From Permianibacter fluminis (lineage in GTDB: Bacteria > Pseudomonadota > Gammaproteobacteria > Enterobacterales > Permianibacteraceae): 64,000 nt of DNA. The position numbers and the translations under genes are program-made. The first letter of the stretch is position 1; each line of letters opens with the position of its first letter. Shown here piece after piece: positions 56,901 through 64,000 of the stretch. Below the pieces are notes generated by a model. The model made no database searches and was not told where the DNA came from. It saw nothing but the letters and a program-made list of their open reading frames with translations. The stretch lies in contig NZ_JABMEG010000001.1 of NCBI RefSeq assembly GCF_013179735.1, positions 2,852,001-2,916,000 on the forward strand, given 5' to 3'.

Positions 56901-57494
56901 CTCGCTGGACGCGGTATGACGGGCGCCAAAGAAAATCGTGAACAGCGCCATCACCAGCGTGACGTACAACGCCGTGTCCTGCCACCAACTGATTTGCGTG
57001 GCGTCGCCGGTTCGGGTCAGCAAGTCGTAACTGAAGGCCACCGCTTTCAATTGCAGGGCGATGTAGGGAATGATGCCGATTAAAGCGATCACAGTGACCA
57101 GCGCGGCCACCGCATGGGAGCGGCCATAACGGGCGGCAAGCAAATCGGCGAGCGAGGATAGGTTTTGTTCTTTGGCAAGCCGGATCAGCTTGTGCAATAT
57201 CCGCCAGCCAAACACAAACAGAAAAATGGCGCCAAGATAGGTCGGTGGAAACCACCAGCCAGTCGACGCCATCTGGCCGACCGACCCGAAAAAGGTCCAG
57301 GTTGTGCAGTACACGCCGAGCGCCAGCATGTACACCCACGGATGCCAGCGTAACCAGCGCTGTTTGCCATGCATATCTGCGGCGAGCCGATCCCCGATCA
57401 GCGCAACCGCGAACAGCGCCAGCACCCAGGTGAGCGCCAGCAACGCCATGACACCGTGACCAATCATCTCAACCGGCATGGATGAGCCAACCAT
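53976..57494 (-). CDS. crbS: CrbS-like hybrid histidine kinase with sodium/solute symporter domain
   Basis: A 1172-residue hybrid sensor. Residues 10-500 form an SLC5-type symporter domain with about 13 membrane segments. A linker (about 520-640, STAC-like), a PAS domain (about 650-770), a kinase core and a C-terminal receiver follow. The phosphoacceptor His815 lies in AASHDLVQPLNAAQLF, the ATP lid includes HDTGIGIAVEQ and PGHGLGLAIS, and the receiver Asp1095 is in IVLADYQLDQ. The arrangement equals CrbS, which senses acetate or related short acids. The gene starts 9 bp after the GntP permease stop, so they form one operon. Confidence 0.87.
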   Translation of the reverse strand: MVGSSMPVEMIGHGVMALLALTWVLALFAVALIGDRLAADMHGKQRWLRWHPWVYMLALGVYCTTWTFFGSVGQMASTGWWFPPTYLGAIFLFVFGWRILHKLIRLAKEQNLSSLADLLAARYGRSHAVAALVTVIALIGIIPYIALQLKAVAFSYDLLTRTGDATQISWWQDTALYVTLVMALFTIFFGARHTASSEQQPGLMLAIAFESILKLLALAAVGVLAWQHADMRDWFVRSVPARADNSMLAYTVQAVLGGFAMLCLPRQFHVTVVEHSTSRDLPVARRWYPLYLILLGVFLLPLTLAGEAMLRGTVAPDTYVLNLPMALNQSGLAVLAFIGGLAAATSMVIVASVALSTMVSHTVFVPLLLKWSGPREPWSFNRALLWLRRGLIALVLALAFAYYRLVVARQELAAIGLVSFVAVAQFMPALIGAMYWRTGNRLGALAGLATGWLIWWWTLVVPELIQAGWLPQHWLSEGPGQFSALRPTALLGVTQWDALTHGAIFSLLVNTLLYIGVSLASRQDVLERLQAKRFVEAIARHEESSGWPELTPIAVTDLARVVGRFLGEGAALARFLQEAEARQLPSLDIRADQRWLSFAQRELTGVIGASSARVVLTAALRGRDMPLEDVVQLVDEASAVLQFNQGLLSATLDTLNQGVIVVDRDLRVVAWNPRYVELFALPVDFLYVGRSIADVLKRNAEREQRQEGIELFVERRLAHLRMGQPHHTERQLHDGRVLEIHGLPMPGGGYVTSYSDISEHKRTAAALQQNNDQLEQRVQQRTRELASTNAELAVAKQKAEQADADKTRFLAAASHDLVQPLNAAQLFAGALGEKLTSPDAKALLEQLNQSLHSTEELLKTLLDLSKLDAGVLQPQREAVPLARILKPLRAEFAATAQQQDLLFSVQETAVWVDTDPRMLRRILQNLISNALRYTARGRVHVGVRRVANTIRIEVHDTGIGIAVEQQSRIFEEFRRLQDPAMTVAPGHGLGLAISQRLARALHATIAVQSRPGLGSCFSIAIERTAPMQTPLEPAQPTVGALPFTGLRVLCLDNEPAMLSGLASVLSSWGCQVSTARDRSEFLQAAQQAPEIVLADYQLDQDDNGLAVWSQLPEPRPPLIIISANRDASIRDAVQRAGGDYLAKPVKPLALRGLLQRLRNRSEDVIAESTEID

Positions 57495-57503
57495 GCCGGC
57501 AGG

Positions 57504-58826
57504 CTAAAGCATGAACAGCAAGATCGCCAGTGCTGTTCCGGTCGCCGGCACGGCCACCGTCATCGCGGCCATCGGGCCGTAGGCGCGGCCATGGGTTTCC
57601 TTGCAGATGGCGCGAATTGTTGTGACCACGTAGCCATTGTGCGGTAGCGAATCAAGCGCGCCGGACGACAGCGCCACCACCCGGTGCAAGGCATCCGGAT
57701 CAACGCCACTGGCCATGTAATGCGGCGCCAACAGCGGCAGTGCAATCGCCTGACCACCGGACGCCGAACCGGTCAAGCCGGCAATGAGCGTCACCGCAAT
57801 GGCGGCGCTGATCAGGGGCGAGCCGGGCAGTGAGGTCAGTGCCGTGACAGCTTCCTGAAAACCATCGGTGGATTTGGCGACAGCGCCAAACCCGACCACC
57901 GCCGCCGTATTGGCAATGGCGATCAGTGCGCCAATCGCACCGTCGGACAACGCTTGACCGGGCTTGCGCAGAAATTTCCAGTTCAGTGCGGCCGTTGCCA
58001 GCAAACCGCCGCCCAGCGCGAGCACGAGCGCCGATTGCTTCAGGCTTTCATGCAGCGCAAACGCAACGCCCAGCACAATCAACAGCGGAATCACGCCAAA
58101 AATCGGTTTCGGCAATTCGCCAAGCGTGCTGTCTTTGGGATCGTCATCGCGGCTGATGAATCGTTCGCCACGGGCGACATCAGCGGCAATCATGCGCTGC
58201 AACCACCAATAGCCAAAGCCGGCCATCGCCAGCGCAACGACAATGCTGACTTGCCAGCCGGCATATGGCGTGGTGTTCAGATACGGTATGGGGATCCAGT
58301 TTTGAATTTCCGGCGAGCCGGCGGATGTCATGGTGAACGTGACAGAACCAAATCCGAGCGTGGCAGGAATGAACCGACGCGGCAGATCAGCCTGGCGAAA
58401 CAGGCTCAGTGCCATTGGATACACGGAGAAAGCGACCACGAAAAGACTGACACCACCATAGGTGAGTACGGCGCAGGCAATGATGATGGCAAGCGCCGCG
58501 CGCTTCATGCCGAAGCGTTTGACCAGCGCAGCAGCAACGCTGTCGGCAGCGCCGGAATCCTCCATCATTTTGCCAAACAGTGCGCCGAGCAAAAACATGA
58601 AAAACCAGCTGGCGACAAAGCCGCTGAAACCTTCCATGTAGCTGCCGAGCCAATTGGCGCCACCGGCACTGGCCCATTGCGGAAACAATGCCAGCTTGCT
58701 TGTCAGCGCGACCACCAACGCGCACAGTGGCGCAGCCAGCAACAGGTTCCAGTTGCGCAGCGTCAACCAGATCAACAGGGCCAACCCCAGCAATACGCCG
58801 ACCAGACTCATCTTCGAATTATCCAT
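57504..58826 (-). CDS. GntP-family permease, possible 3-hydroxybutyrate transporter
   Basis: A 440-residue inner-membrane transporter with about 12 hydrophobic segments. FMFLLGALFGKMMEDSGAAD, YGGVSLFVVAFSVYPMA and LTGSASGGQAIALPLLAP are typical of the GntP family (gluconate and hydroxy-acid permeases). The family also includes proposed D-beta-hydroxybutyrate permeases linked to bdhA in Pseudomonas. The start at 58826 (MDNSKMSLVG) is chosen on conservation; the frame is open to 58967 but adds 47 non-hydrophobic residues. It precedes the CrbS-like gene by 9 bp. The 3HB substrate is inferred from the neighbours. Confidence 0.8.
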   Translation of the reverse strand: MDNSKMSLVGVLLGLALLIWLTLRNWNLLLAAPLCALVVALTSKLALFPQWASAGGANWLGSYMEGFSGFVASWFFMFLLGALFGKMMEDSGAADSVAAALVKRFGMKRAALAIIIACAVLTYGGVSLFVVAFSVYPMALSLFRQADLPRRFIPATLGFGSVTFTMTSAGSPEIQNWIPIPYLNTTPYAGWQVSIVVALAMAGFGYWWLQRMIAADVARGERFISRDDDPKDSTLGELPKPIFGVIPLLIVLGVAFALHESLKQSALVLALGGGLLATAALNWKFLRKPGQALSDGAIGALIAIANTAAVVGFGAVAKSTDGFQEAVTALTSLPGSPLISAAIAVTLIAGLTGSASGGQAIALPLLAPHYMASGVDPDALHRVVALSSGALDSLPHNGYVVTTIRAICKETHGRAYGPMAAMTVAVPATGTALAILLFML

Positions 58827-59057
58827 GAACCGCTTTGGTTCGGCAGTATTCGTGCGCGCTGGTACCGGCACCATCCTACCATCGTACAGATGAGGCCTTG
58901 GCTGGGCTCGTGTAAGGTCTGCCCCATCCGCCAAAGCAGCAAAGACAGAACTGGCGGCCAAGCGCAATATTGCGCGCAGACTGAACCTTGCATTGAGAGA
59001 CTGAGCGCTCGCGCTTCCCTAAACCGGGCATCAAGAAAAAAGAAACGGAGTGTTGCC
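58827..59057. promoter_or_regulatory. Divergent control region of the permease and TonB receptor genes
   Basis: The 231 bp between the two start codons should hold the promoters of both the GntP-CrbS operon and the TonB receptor. A perfect 14-bp palindrome, GCGCAATATTGCGC, lies at 58962-58975 near its middle and is a candidate operator. No experimental site is known to match it. Confidence 0.45.
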
Positions 59058-61292
59058 ATGCAGCAAAAACAGAACCCGAATCGGCTGTCAGTTTTGACTC
59101 TCGCCATCCTGTCCACCATGGCAGCGGCACCTTCATTTGCCGATGATGACGCTGATGCGGCCGCTGCCGAGAAACGCGACAACAGCACCGAAGTGCTGGA
59201 AGTCACGGCGCGTCGCGTTGCCGAGCGCATTCAGGACGTGCCAGTTGCGGTGACGGCAATTTCTGAGCAAAAGCTGGGCGACATGGGCGCGCAAACCATT
59301 GCCGATATCGAGCGCATCGTTCCCAACCTGACCATCAATGCCAGCCGCGCGACCAATTCCACCATCACCGCCTATCTGCGCGGCGTGGGCCAAAACGATC
59401 CGCTCTGGGGTTATGAGCCGGGAGTTGGCGTGTATATCGATGACGTTTACATGGCGCGCCCGCAAGGCGGTGTTCTGGATTTGCTGGATATCCAGCGGGT
59501 GGAAGTGCTGCGCGGCCCGCAAGGCACGCTGTACGGCAAAAACACCATTGGCGGCGCAATCAAGTACATTACCCGTGAGCTGCCGGATTATACCCGCGGT
59601 TATGTCGAGGCGGCGGTCGGTGCCTATAACCAGCGCGATGTAAAATTTGGTTTCTCGACACCGGTCGTCGATGACAAGTTCTATGTTGGTGTATCCGGCG
59701 CCAAGTTGAATCGCGATGGTTTCGGTGAAGTGGTCGGCGATTCGCCCTATGCGGGTGACGATATGTCCGACAAGGACATCACGGCCGGTCGAATCAATCT
59801 GACCTGGAAACCAACGGAAAACCTCAGCGTAAAACTGGTGGCTGATGATATTCAGGATGATTCGAATGCGCGAGGCGGTCAGCGATTGACCGTCAGCGGT
59901 TCCTCTGCAGGTTACCCAACAGTCTATCAGCCGCTGGATGACCGTTATGATTCGCGCCAGAATCTGGATCCGGACCGTACGGAAGTAAACACCTCCGGCC
60001 AGGCACTGACCATTACCTGGGATATTAGCGATGACTGGCAATTCAAATCAGTCACGGCAAAACGTAAAGGCGACACCCTCAGTGATATCGACTTTGATCA
60101 GCTGAATCGACCGACTTTCGATGTGTTGGCCGTTTATGAAGACGAGCAAAAGTCTCAGGAGTTCCAGCTGACCCATGCTGGTGAAAAGCTGGATTTTGTC
60201 TCCGGCATCTATCTGTTCGACGGTGACGCCTGCGGCGCATTCCTGAATGTGCTGGCACATGCTGGCATCAGTCAGGAAACGTCCGGCTGCGTCAATACCA
60301 AGAGTCAATCCATCTATGCTCAGGGCAGCTACAAGCTGTCCGACCGCTGGTCACTGACGCTCGGTGGCCGTAGTGACAAGGATGAAAAAGATGCCGACGT
60401 TCGCCTGCGCCGATTCCTCGGCCTGGATGATTCCGGCACGGTGTTGTTCGATGGCGGTTTCAGCGGTGATGAAACCTTCAATGAATTTTCCCCGCATATT
60501 GGTGCTGACTTCAAAATCAACTCGGACATGATGGTCTATGCCTCGTACAGCCATGGCTTCAAGAGTGGCGGCTTCAACATGCGGGGCAATATCCTTGTCG
60601 ACCCTGATGCTGGCAAGCCATTTGACCCGGAGACCGTCGACACCCTTGAGCTGGGCCTGAAGGGATCCTGGTTTGACAATCGACTGACAGGCTACTTCGC
60701 GTTGTTTACCCAAGACTATCAGGACAAACAAGTCACCGTAGGCACCACGGTTGGTATCACACCGGTCCAGCGGGTACTGAACGCGGCTGATGCGACCGCA
60801 GACGGTTTTGAATTGGAAATGAATGCCAAACTGACCGATGCACTGAGCCTGAACATTGTCTATGGCTACCTTGACGCGCAGTACGACAAATTCATTGCCG
60901 CGGTCACGCCGGGTGGCGTTGAGACTGATATTGCCGACACCGCGCAGTTCATCAATGCACCGGAGCAGCAATACAGTGTCGGCCTGAGCTATGACATGGA
61001 CCTCAGCTTTGGCCAATTGTTGCTGGCGGCTGACTATGCCTACCGTGATGACACTTACATATTTGAAACGCCGACCGCGGTCGATCAAAAGGCTTATTCC
61101 CTGTACAACGCGTCTGCCGTGTTGTATTTGGATGAGAGCAACTGGCGGATCGCGCTGCACGGTCGCAATCTCGGCGACGAAGCGTATCGTACCGGTGGCT
61201 ACAACTTCCCCGGCAATACCTTTGACAACACCGTCACCGGTTTCTATGGAGATCCCAAGACTTGGACACTGTCGGCACAGTACAGCTTCTAA
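59058..61292 (+). CDS. TonB-dependent outer membrane receptor
   Basis: A 744-residue receptor. A signal peptide (LSVLTLAILSTMAAAPSFA) is followed by a plug domain with VEVLRGPQGTLYGKNTIGGA, and a 22-strand-type barrel ending in WTLSAQYSF. The N-terminal TonB-box region is near EVLEVTARRVAERIQDV. A cysteine pair lies in an extracellular loop (GDACGAF and ETSGCVN). Receptors of this class often take up carbohydrates or other organic nutrients rather than iron. The ATG at 59058 has GGAG 7 bases upstream; the frame continues open for 368 codons before it, antisense to the permease gene. It lies just upstream of a PHB depolymerase gene. The ligand is unknown. Confidence 0.88.
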   Translation: MQQKQNPNRLSVLTLAILSTMAAAPSFADDDADAAAAEKRDNSTEVLEVTARRVAERIQDVPVAVTAISEQKLGDMGAQTIADIERIVPNLTINASRATNSTITAYLRGVGQNDPLWGYEPGVGVYIDDVYMARPQGGVLDLLDIQRVEVLRGPQGTLYGKNTIGGAIKYITRELPDYTRGYVEAAVGAYNQRDVKFGFSTPVVDDKFYVGVSGAKLNRDGFGEVVGDSPYAGDDMSDKDITAGRINLTWKPTENLSVKLVADDIQDDSNARGGQRLTVSGSSAGYPTVYQPLDDRYDSRQNLDPDRTEVNTSGQALTITWDISDDWQFKSVTAKRKGDTLSDIDFDQLNRPTFDVLAVYEDEQKSQEFQLTHAGEKLDFVSGIYLFDGDACGAFLNVLAHAGISQETSGCVNTKSQSIYAQGSYKLSDRWSLTLGGRSDKDEKDADVRLRRFLGLDDSGTVLFDGGFSGDETFNEFSPHIGADFKINSDMMVYASYSHGFKSGGFNMRGNILVDPDAGKPFDPETVDTLELGLKGSWFDNRLTGYFALFTQDYQDKQVTVGTTVGITPVQRVLNAADATADGFELEMNAKLTDALSLNIVYGYLDAQYDKFIAAVTPGGVETDIADTAQFINAPEQQYSVGLSYDMDLSFGQLLLAADYAYRDDTYIFETPTAVDQKAYSLYNASAVLYLDESNWRIALHGRNLGDEAYRTGGYNFPGNTFDNTVTGFYGDPKTWTLSAQYSF

Positions 61293-61353
61293 AAATCCGT
61301 CTTCCCCGGGCGTGTGTTCATCCCGATGGCGTTGCGGGATGGTAAGCAGGGTT

Positions 61354-61380
61354 GGCCGCCGGGATTCCGGCGGCCTTTTT
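61354..61380 (+). terminator. Terminator of the TonB receptor gene
   Basis: A 9-bp perfect stem (GGCCGCCGG / CCGGCGGCC) with a GATT loop is followed by five T residues, 61 bases after the stop. It implies separate transcription of the depolymerase gene. Confidence 0.88.
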
Positions 61381-61488
61381 CATTGGGCTGCGTTTTGCGT
61401 CTATCAGATTGGCTGTCTTCATAAAAGATTTGCTGCCGCGTGCAGTGATAGCTGGGCCGGTGTCAGGGTAGAGCAGGGGAGAACTCGT

Positions 61489-62469
61489 ATGCGTGTGCTG
61501 ATGCTGTCGTTGCTCGGACTTGTCGTATCGACAACCGGCGGGGCTGCGACTTTGCCAAAGCTGAATTTGGAGCCCAGCTATACCGTGTCGGGCATTTCGT
61601 CTGGCGCCTACATGGCCAGTCAATACCATTTGGCGCATGCCGATGAGGTAAACGGAGTTGGCCTGATCGCGGGCGGGCCTTATGGCTGCGCCGAGGGCAA
61701 TCTGGGCAAGGCGCTATCGCGCTGCGTTGGCAAAGTGGATGACAGTCTGATCGTCGACGCGTTGCTCCGTCAGGCAAAAGCGCGCAGCACGGCCGGGCAA
61801 CTCGCCGCTGTTGCCAATTGGGCTACTGCAAAAATCTGGTTGTTTCATGGCAGCGTTGACAAGACCGTGGCACGCGAAGTAACCGATGCCGCGTTGGCGT
61901 TTTATCGGGGCATTGTTCCGACCAGCAATCTGCGCTACGTCACTGATGTGGCCGCAGCTCACGGGTTCCCGACCTTGCGAACCGGCGCTGCCTGTGACAC
62001 AGCCACAAGCCCGTTCCTGAACGCCTGCAATTATGATGCGGCTGGCGCGATGCTGCAGTTTCTGCTCGGCCCGCTGAACCCACCCCGTGCAGAATACGCT
62101 GGTGGCGTACTGGTGTTCGATCAGGCGAGTTACGCACCGGATGGTGATTTGAGTCTGGCCGAAAAAGGCTACCTTTATGTACCAGCGGGCTGTGCAAAAG
62201 GCGAGCGTTGCCGCCTGCACATCGCCTTTCATGGCTGCCAACAAAATGCCGAAACCATTGGCGAACGCTTTGTTCGCGAAGCGGGCTATAACGCTTGGGC
62301 GGAGGCCAATCAGCTGGTGATTCTGTATCCGCAGACAACCGCCTCCATGCTGCCGCTTAACCCGAAAGCGTGCTGGGATTGGTGGGGTTACACCGACGCC
62401 GATTACGACACCCGGAACGGCAACCAGATTGCGACAGTGGCCAACATGGTTGCTGCAATGCGCCGTTAA
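61489..62469 (+). CDS. Exported poly(3-hydroxybutyrate) depolymerase, catalytic domain type 2
   Basis: A 326-residue esterase with a signal peptide (MRVLMLSLLGLVVSTTGGAA). The lipase box GISSG with nucleophile Ser37 lies very early, and the oxyanion-hole histidine His248 (AFHGCQQN) lies far downstream; this order defines type-2 short-chain PHA depolymerases. WDWWGY near the C-terminus is also conserved. There is no linker or substrate-binding domain, so it may act on soluble oligomers or amorphous polymer in the periplasm, as in Rhodospirillum, rather than on crystalline granules. The ATG at 61489 has a GGGGAGA ribosome site. Its stop overlaps the convergent kdpE stop by 4 bases. Confidence 0.9.
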   Translation: MRVLMLSLLGLVVSTTGGAATLPKLNLEPSYTVSGISSGAYMASQYHLAHADEVNGVGLIAGGPYGCAEGNLGKALSRCVGKVDDSLIVDALLRQAKARSTAGQLAAVANWATAKIWLFHGSVDKTVAREVTDAALAFYRGIVPTSNLRYVTDVAAAHGFPTLRTGAACDTATSPFLNACNYDAAGAMLQFLLGPLNPPRAEYAGGVLVFDQASYAPDGDLSLAEKGYLYVPAGCAKGERCRLHIAFHGCQQNAETIGERFVREAGYNAWAEANQLVILYPQTTASMLPLNPKACWDWWGYTDADYDTRNGNQIATVANMVAAMRR

Positions 62470-63167
62470 GCGTCAGCTACCAGCCGATAGCCAACGCCCA
62501 GTTCCGTGCGCAGGTAACGCGGCTGGGCCGGGTCCTGTTCCAGCTTGTGCCGCAGCTGGCCCATGTAAATCCGCAAATAGTGACTGTCTTCGATGTGACT
62601 CGGTCCCCACACTTCCTTCAGCAAGTGGCGATGGGTCACCACCATGCCGCTGTGTTTGATGAGCTGCGTCAGCAACTTGAATTCAATTTTGGTCAGATGA
62701 ACCGGTTCACTGCCGCGGCTTACCGTGCGTGCCGCCAGATCCACACTGATGTCACCCATTTTGAAGGTACTCTGCTGCGGCGCGCCCGGTATTCGACTGC
62801 GATGGCGAATCGCGACCCGCAGGCGCGCTTCCAATTCCGGAACGCTGAACGGCTTGACCAGGTAATCATCAGCGCCAGCATCCAGCGCCGCCACTTTGTC
62901 GACTTCCTGATCGCGCGCTGACAGGATGATGATCGGTACATCCGACCATTCGCGCAGCTGGCGTATGAGTTGGACGCCATCGATATCGGGCAAGCCGAGG
63001 TCCAGTATCACGATTTCCGGCTTTTCCCGCGCGATAGTCTTGAGCCCGTCAACACCGGTGCCGGCTTCTTCCATCCGGTAGTGCGCGGGTGTCAGTGAGG
63101 CGCGTAAAAAGCGCCGTATCGGCAATTCGTCCTCGATGAGCACAATCAGCGGCAACAACTCAGTCAC
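62466..63167 (-). CDS. kdpE: KDP operon response regulator KdpE
   Basis: A 233-residue OmpR-type regulator. The receiver domain has Asp56 in IVILDLGLPD and Lys in DDYLVKPFSVPELEARL. The winged-helix DNA-binding domain includes LTKIEFKLLTQLIKHSGMVV and VWGPSHIEDSHYLRIYMGQL, which is nearly identical to KdpE. It activates kdpFABC, the high-affinity potassium pump, at low K+ or high osmolarity. It starts inside the last bases of kdpD (4-base overlap), so they are translationally coupled. The kdpFABC genes would lie beyond the right edge. Confidence 0.94.
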   Translation of the reverse strand: MTELLPLIVLIEDELPIRRFLRASLTPAHYRMEEAGTGVDGLKTIAREKPEIVILDLGLPDIDGVQLIRQLREWSDVPIIILSARDQEVDKVAALDAGADDYLVKPFSVPELEARLRVAIRHRSRIPGAPQQSTFKMGDISVDLAARTVSRGSEPVHLTKIEFKLLTQLIKHSGMVVTHRHLLKEVWGPSHIEDSHYLRIYMGQLRHKLEQDPAQPRYLRTELGVGYRLVADA

Positions 63168-64000
63168 AGCAACGCTCCGTCATGCTCTATCACCGGCGCC
63201 GGCACTGTCTGCGGCAACACAAATACAAACGCGGCACCACCATCGACAGCGGACTCGGCCCAGATCCGGCCGTGATGCGCCTCGATGATCGCGCGGCAAA
63301 TGGCCAGCCCCAAGCCGACACCCGGTGAGGCACTCTCCGGATTGGCGCGATAGAATTTGTCGAACACCCGCTGTTCGCTACCTGCCGGCAAACCCGGGCC
63401 GTTGTCGGCAATTTGCACCGCCACTTCATCCGGTCCGCGTTTTGCCCGAATACGGATAGTCGAACCGGCAGGCGTGTACTTGACGGCGTTTTCGATCAGA
63501 TTGGCAAACACCCGTTCAATCAGGATCGGGTCCAGCATCACCAAGCCCAGGTCAGCCGGAATCTCGGTGACAATCGTGTGTTGACGCAGTCGTTCTTTGA
63601 GTGAGTTAAGACTGGCGCCGATCACTTCTTCCAGTGTGCTCCACTCCGGTCGCAGCGCGATATTGCCGGCCTCCAGTCGCGCCATGTCGAGCACTTTGGC
63701 GATCAGTTCGGCCATGCGCTCCGCTTCGTCACCAATGTGCAGGGCCAATTCACGACGGGTATCGTCCGACATCTGTTCGGTGCGCGCCAGTACAGACGCA
63801 GAACCAATCAGCGTGGCCAGCGGAGTGCGCAAATCATGCGAGATAGCCGCCAGCAGCGAATTGCGCAAACGCTCGGCTTCGTTGGCCATGCGCGCGGATT
63901 CGGCCTGGGTTGCCAGACTCAACCGTTCCAATGCCAAGGCAACCTGGCTGGCAAACGTATCCAGCTGACGACGTTGCTCCGGATCCCGCAGCCGGTTCCA
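63164..64000 (-). CDS. kdpD: Sensor histidine kinase KdpD (C-terminal part)
   Basis: The frame is open at the right edge, so only the last 278 residues are present. They begin in the GAF-to-kinase linker (RRQLDTFASQVALALERLSL), followed by the H-box LLAAISHDLRTPLATLIGSA, the N-box ENAVKYTP and G-boxes IADNGPGLP and GVGLGLAICRAIIEAHHGRI. All catalytic kinase motifs are intact. The N-terminal KdpD and Usp domains and the four membrane helices lie outside the window. Its stop overlaps the kdpE start by 4 bases. Confidence 0.92.
   Translation of the reverse strand, partial: WNRLRDPEQRRQLDTFASQVALALERLSLATQAESARMANEAERLRNSLLAAISHDLRTPLATLIGSASVLARTEQMSDDTRRELALHIGDEAERMAELIAKVLDMARLEAGNIALRPEWSTLEEVIGASLNSLKERLRQHTIVTEIPADLGLVMLDPILIERVFANLIENAVKYTPAGSTIRIRAKRGPDEVAVQIADNGPGLPAGSEQRVFDKFYRANPESASPGVGLGLAICRAIIEAHHGRIWAESAVDGGAAFVFVLPQTVPAPVIEHDGALL

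Noticed and set aside
57954-59057. A 368-codon open extension upstream of the TonB receptor start
   Set aside because: It is antisense to the GntP permease gene, has no family features, and the receptor has a signal peptide and ribosome site at 59058.
60991-61488. N-terminal extension of the PHB depolymerase into the TonB receptor gene
   Set aside because: The extension is an out-of-frame overlap; the start at 61489 has a strong ribosome site and gives a proper signal peptide.

Overview
The window is a gene-dense chromosomal segment of moderately high GC from a free-living, heterotrophic Gram-negative bacterium. The gene order points to Gammaproteobacteria outside the Enterobacterales: cspD is divergent from clpS-clpA, followed by infA, bpt and aat, then trxB, lrp, ftsK, lolA, rarA, crcB and serS. 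No species can be named from the sequence alone. No CRISPR array, prophage, transposase, rRNA or tRNA gene was recognised.

Layout. (1) 1-6.4 kb: a same-strand catabolic cluster (ethanolamine-type permease, glutamine-synthetase-like ligase, aldehyde dehydrogenase, iron alcohol dehydrogenase, M81 metallohydrolase) that reads as a gamma-glutamylation route for ethanolamine or a related amino-alcohol. (2) 6.4-16.2 kb: rRNA modification (rluE), cspD, and a compact N-degron set (clpS, clpA, bpt, aat) around infA, then trxB, a Cdd1-like helix-hairpin-helix gene, and alanine dehydrogenase divergent from lrp. (3) 16.3-29.3 kb: housekeeping genes (ftsK, lolA, rarA, crcB, serS, trhA, fumC, dusC) plus small DUF genes and an M14 carboxypeptidase. 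(4) 29.3-45 kb: an accessory region with an AT-rich lipoprotein gene, a fatty-acid-hydroxylase/SRPBCC fusion with a divergent LysR gene, a LysR/MFS/porin set, a PAS-GAF-GAF-GGDEF protein, zapE, and a run of envelope genes of unknown role. (5) 45-50 kb: peptide-degrading enzymes (DUF885 lipoprotein, S46 dipeptidyl-peptidase) and a cytochrome b561-like protein. (6) 50.2-62.5 kb: a probable polyhydroxybutyrate / 3-hydroxybutyrate utilisation locus. (7) 62.5-64 kb: kdpE and the 3' part of kdpD, which runs off the right edge.

How the genes may work together. In region 6 an exported type-2 PHB depolymerase would release soluble 3-hydroxybutyrate (3HB) oligomers and monomer. A TonB-dependent receptor could carry them across the outer membrane and a GntP-family permease across the inner membrane. 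A 3HB-oligomer hydrolase and 3HB dehydrogenase would then make acetoacetate. A CrbS-like symporter-kinase, 9 bp downstream of the permease gene, and a CrbR-like LuxR-type regulator are embedded in the locus. The individual families are known; assembly into one locus with its own TonB receptor and sensor is the most interesting hypothesis here.

The window also holds several kinds of small repeat: REP-like palindromes either side of lolA, three related C-rich palindromes at 25.4, 27.8 and 30.5 kb, a long imperfect palindrome at 32.7 kb, and two minisatellites with units of 17 bp (upstream of zapE) and 15 bp (between the S46 peptidase and bdhA genes).
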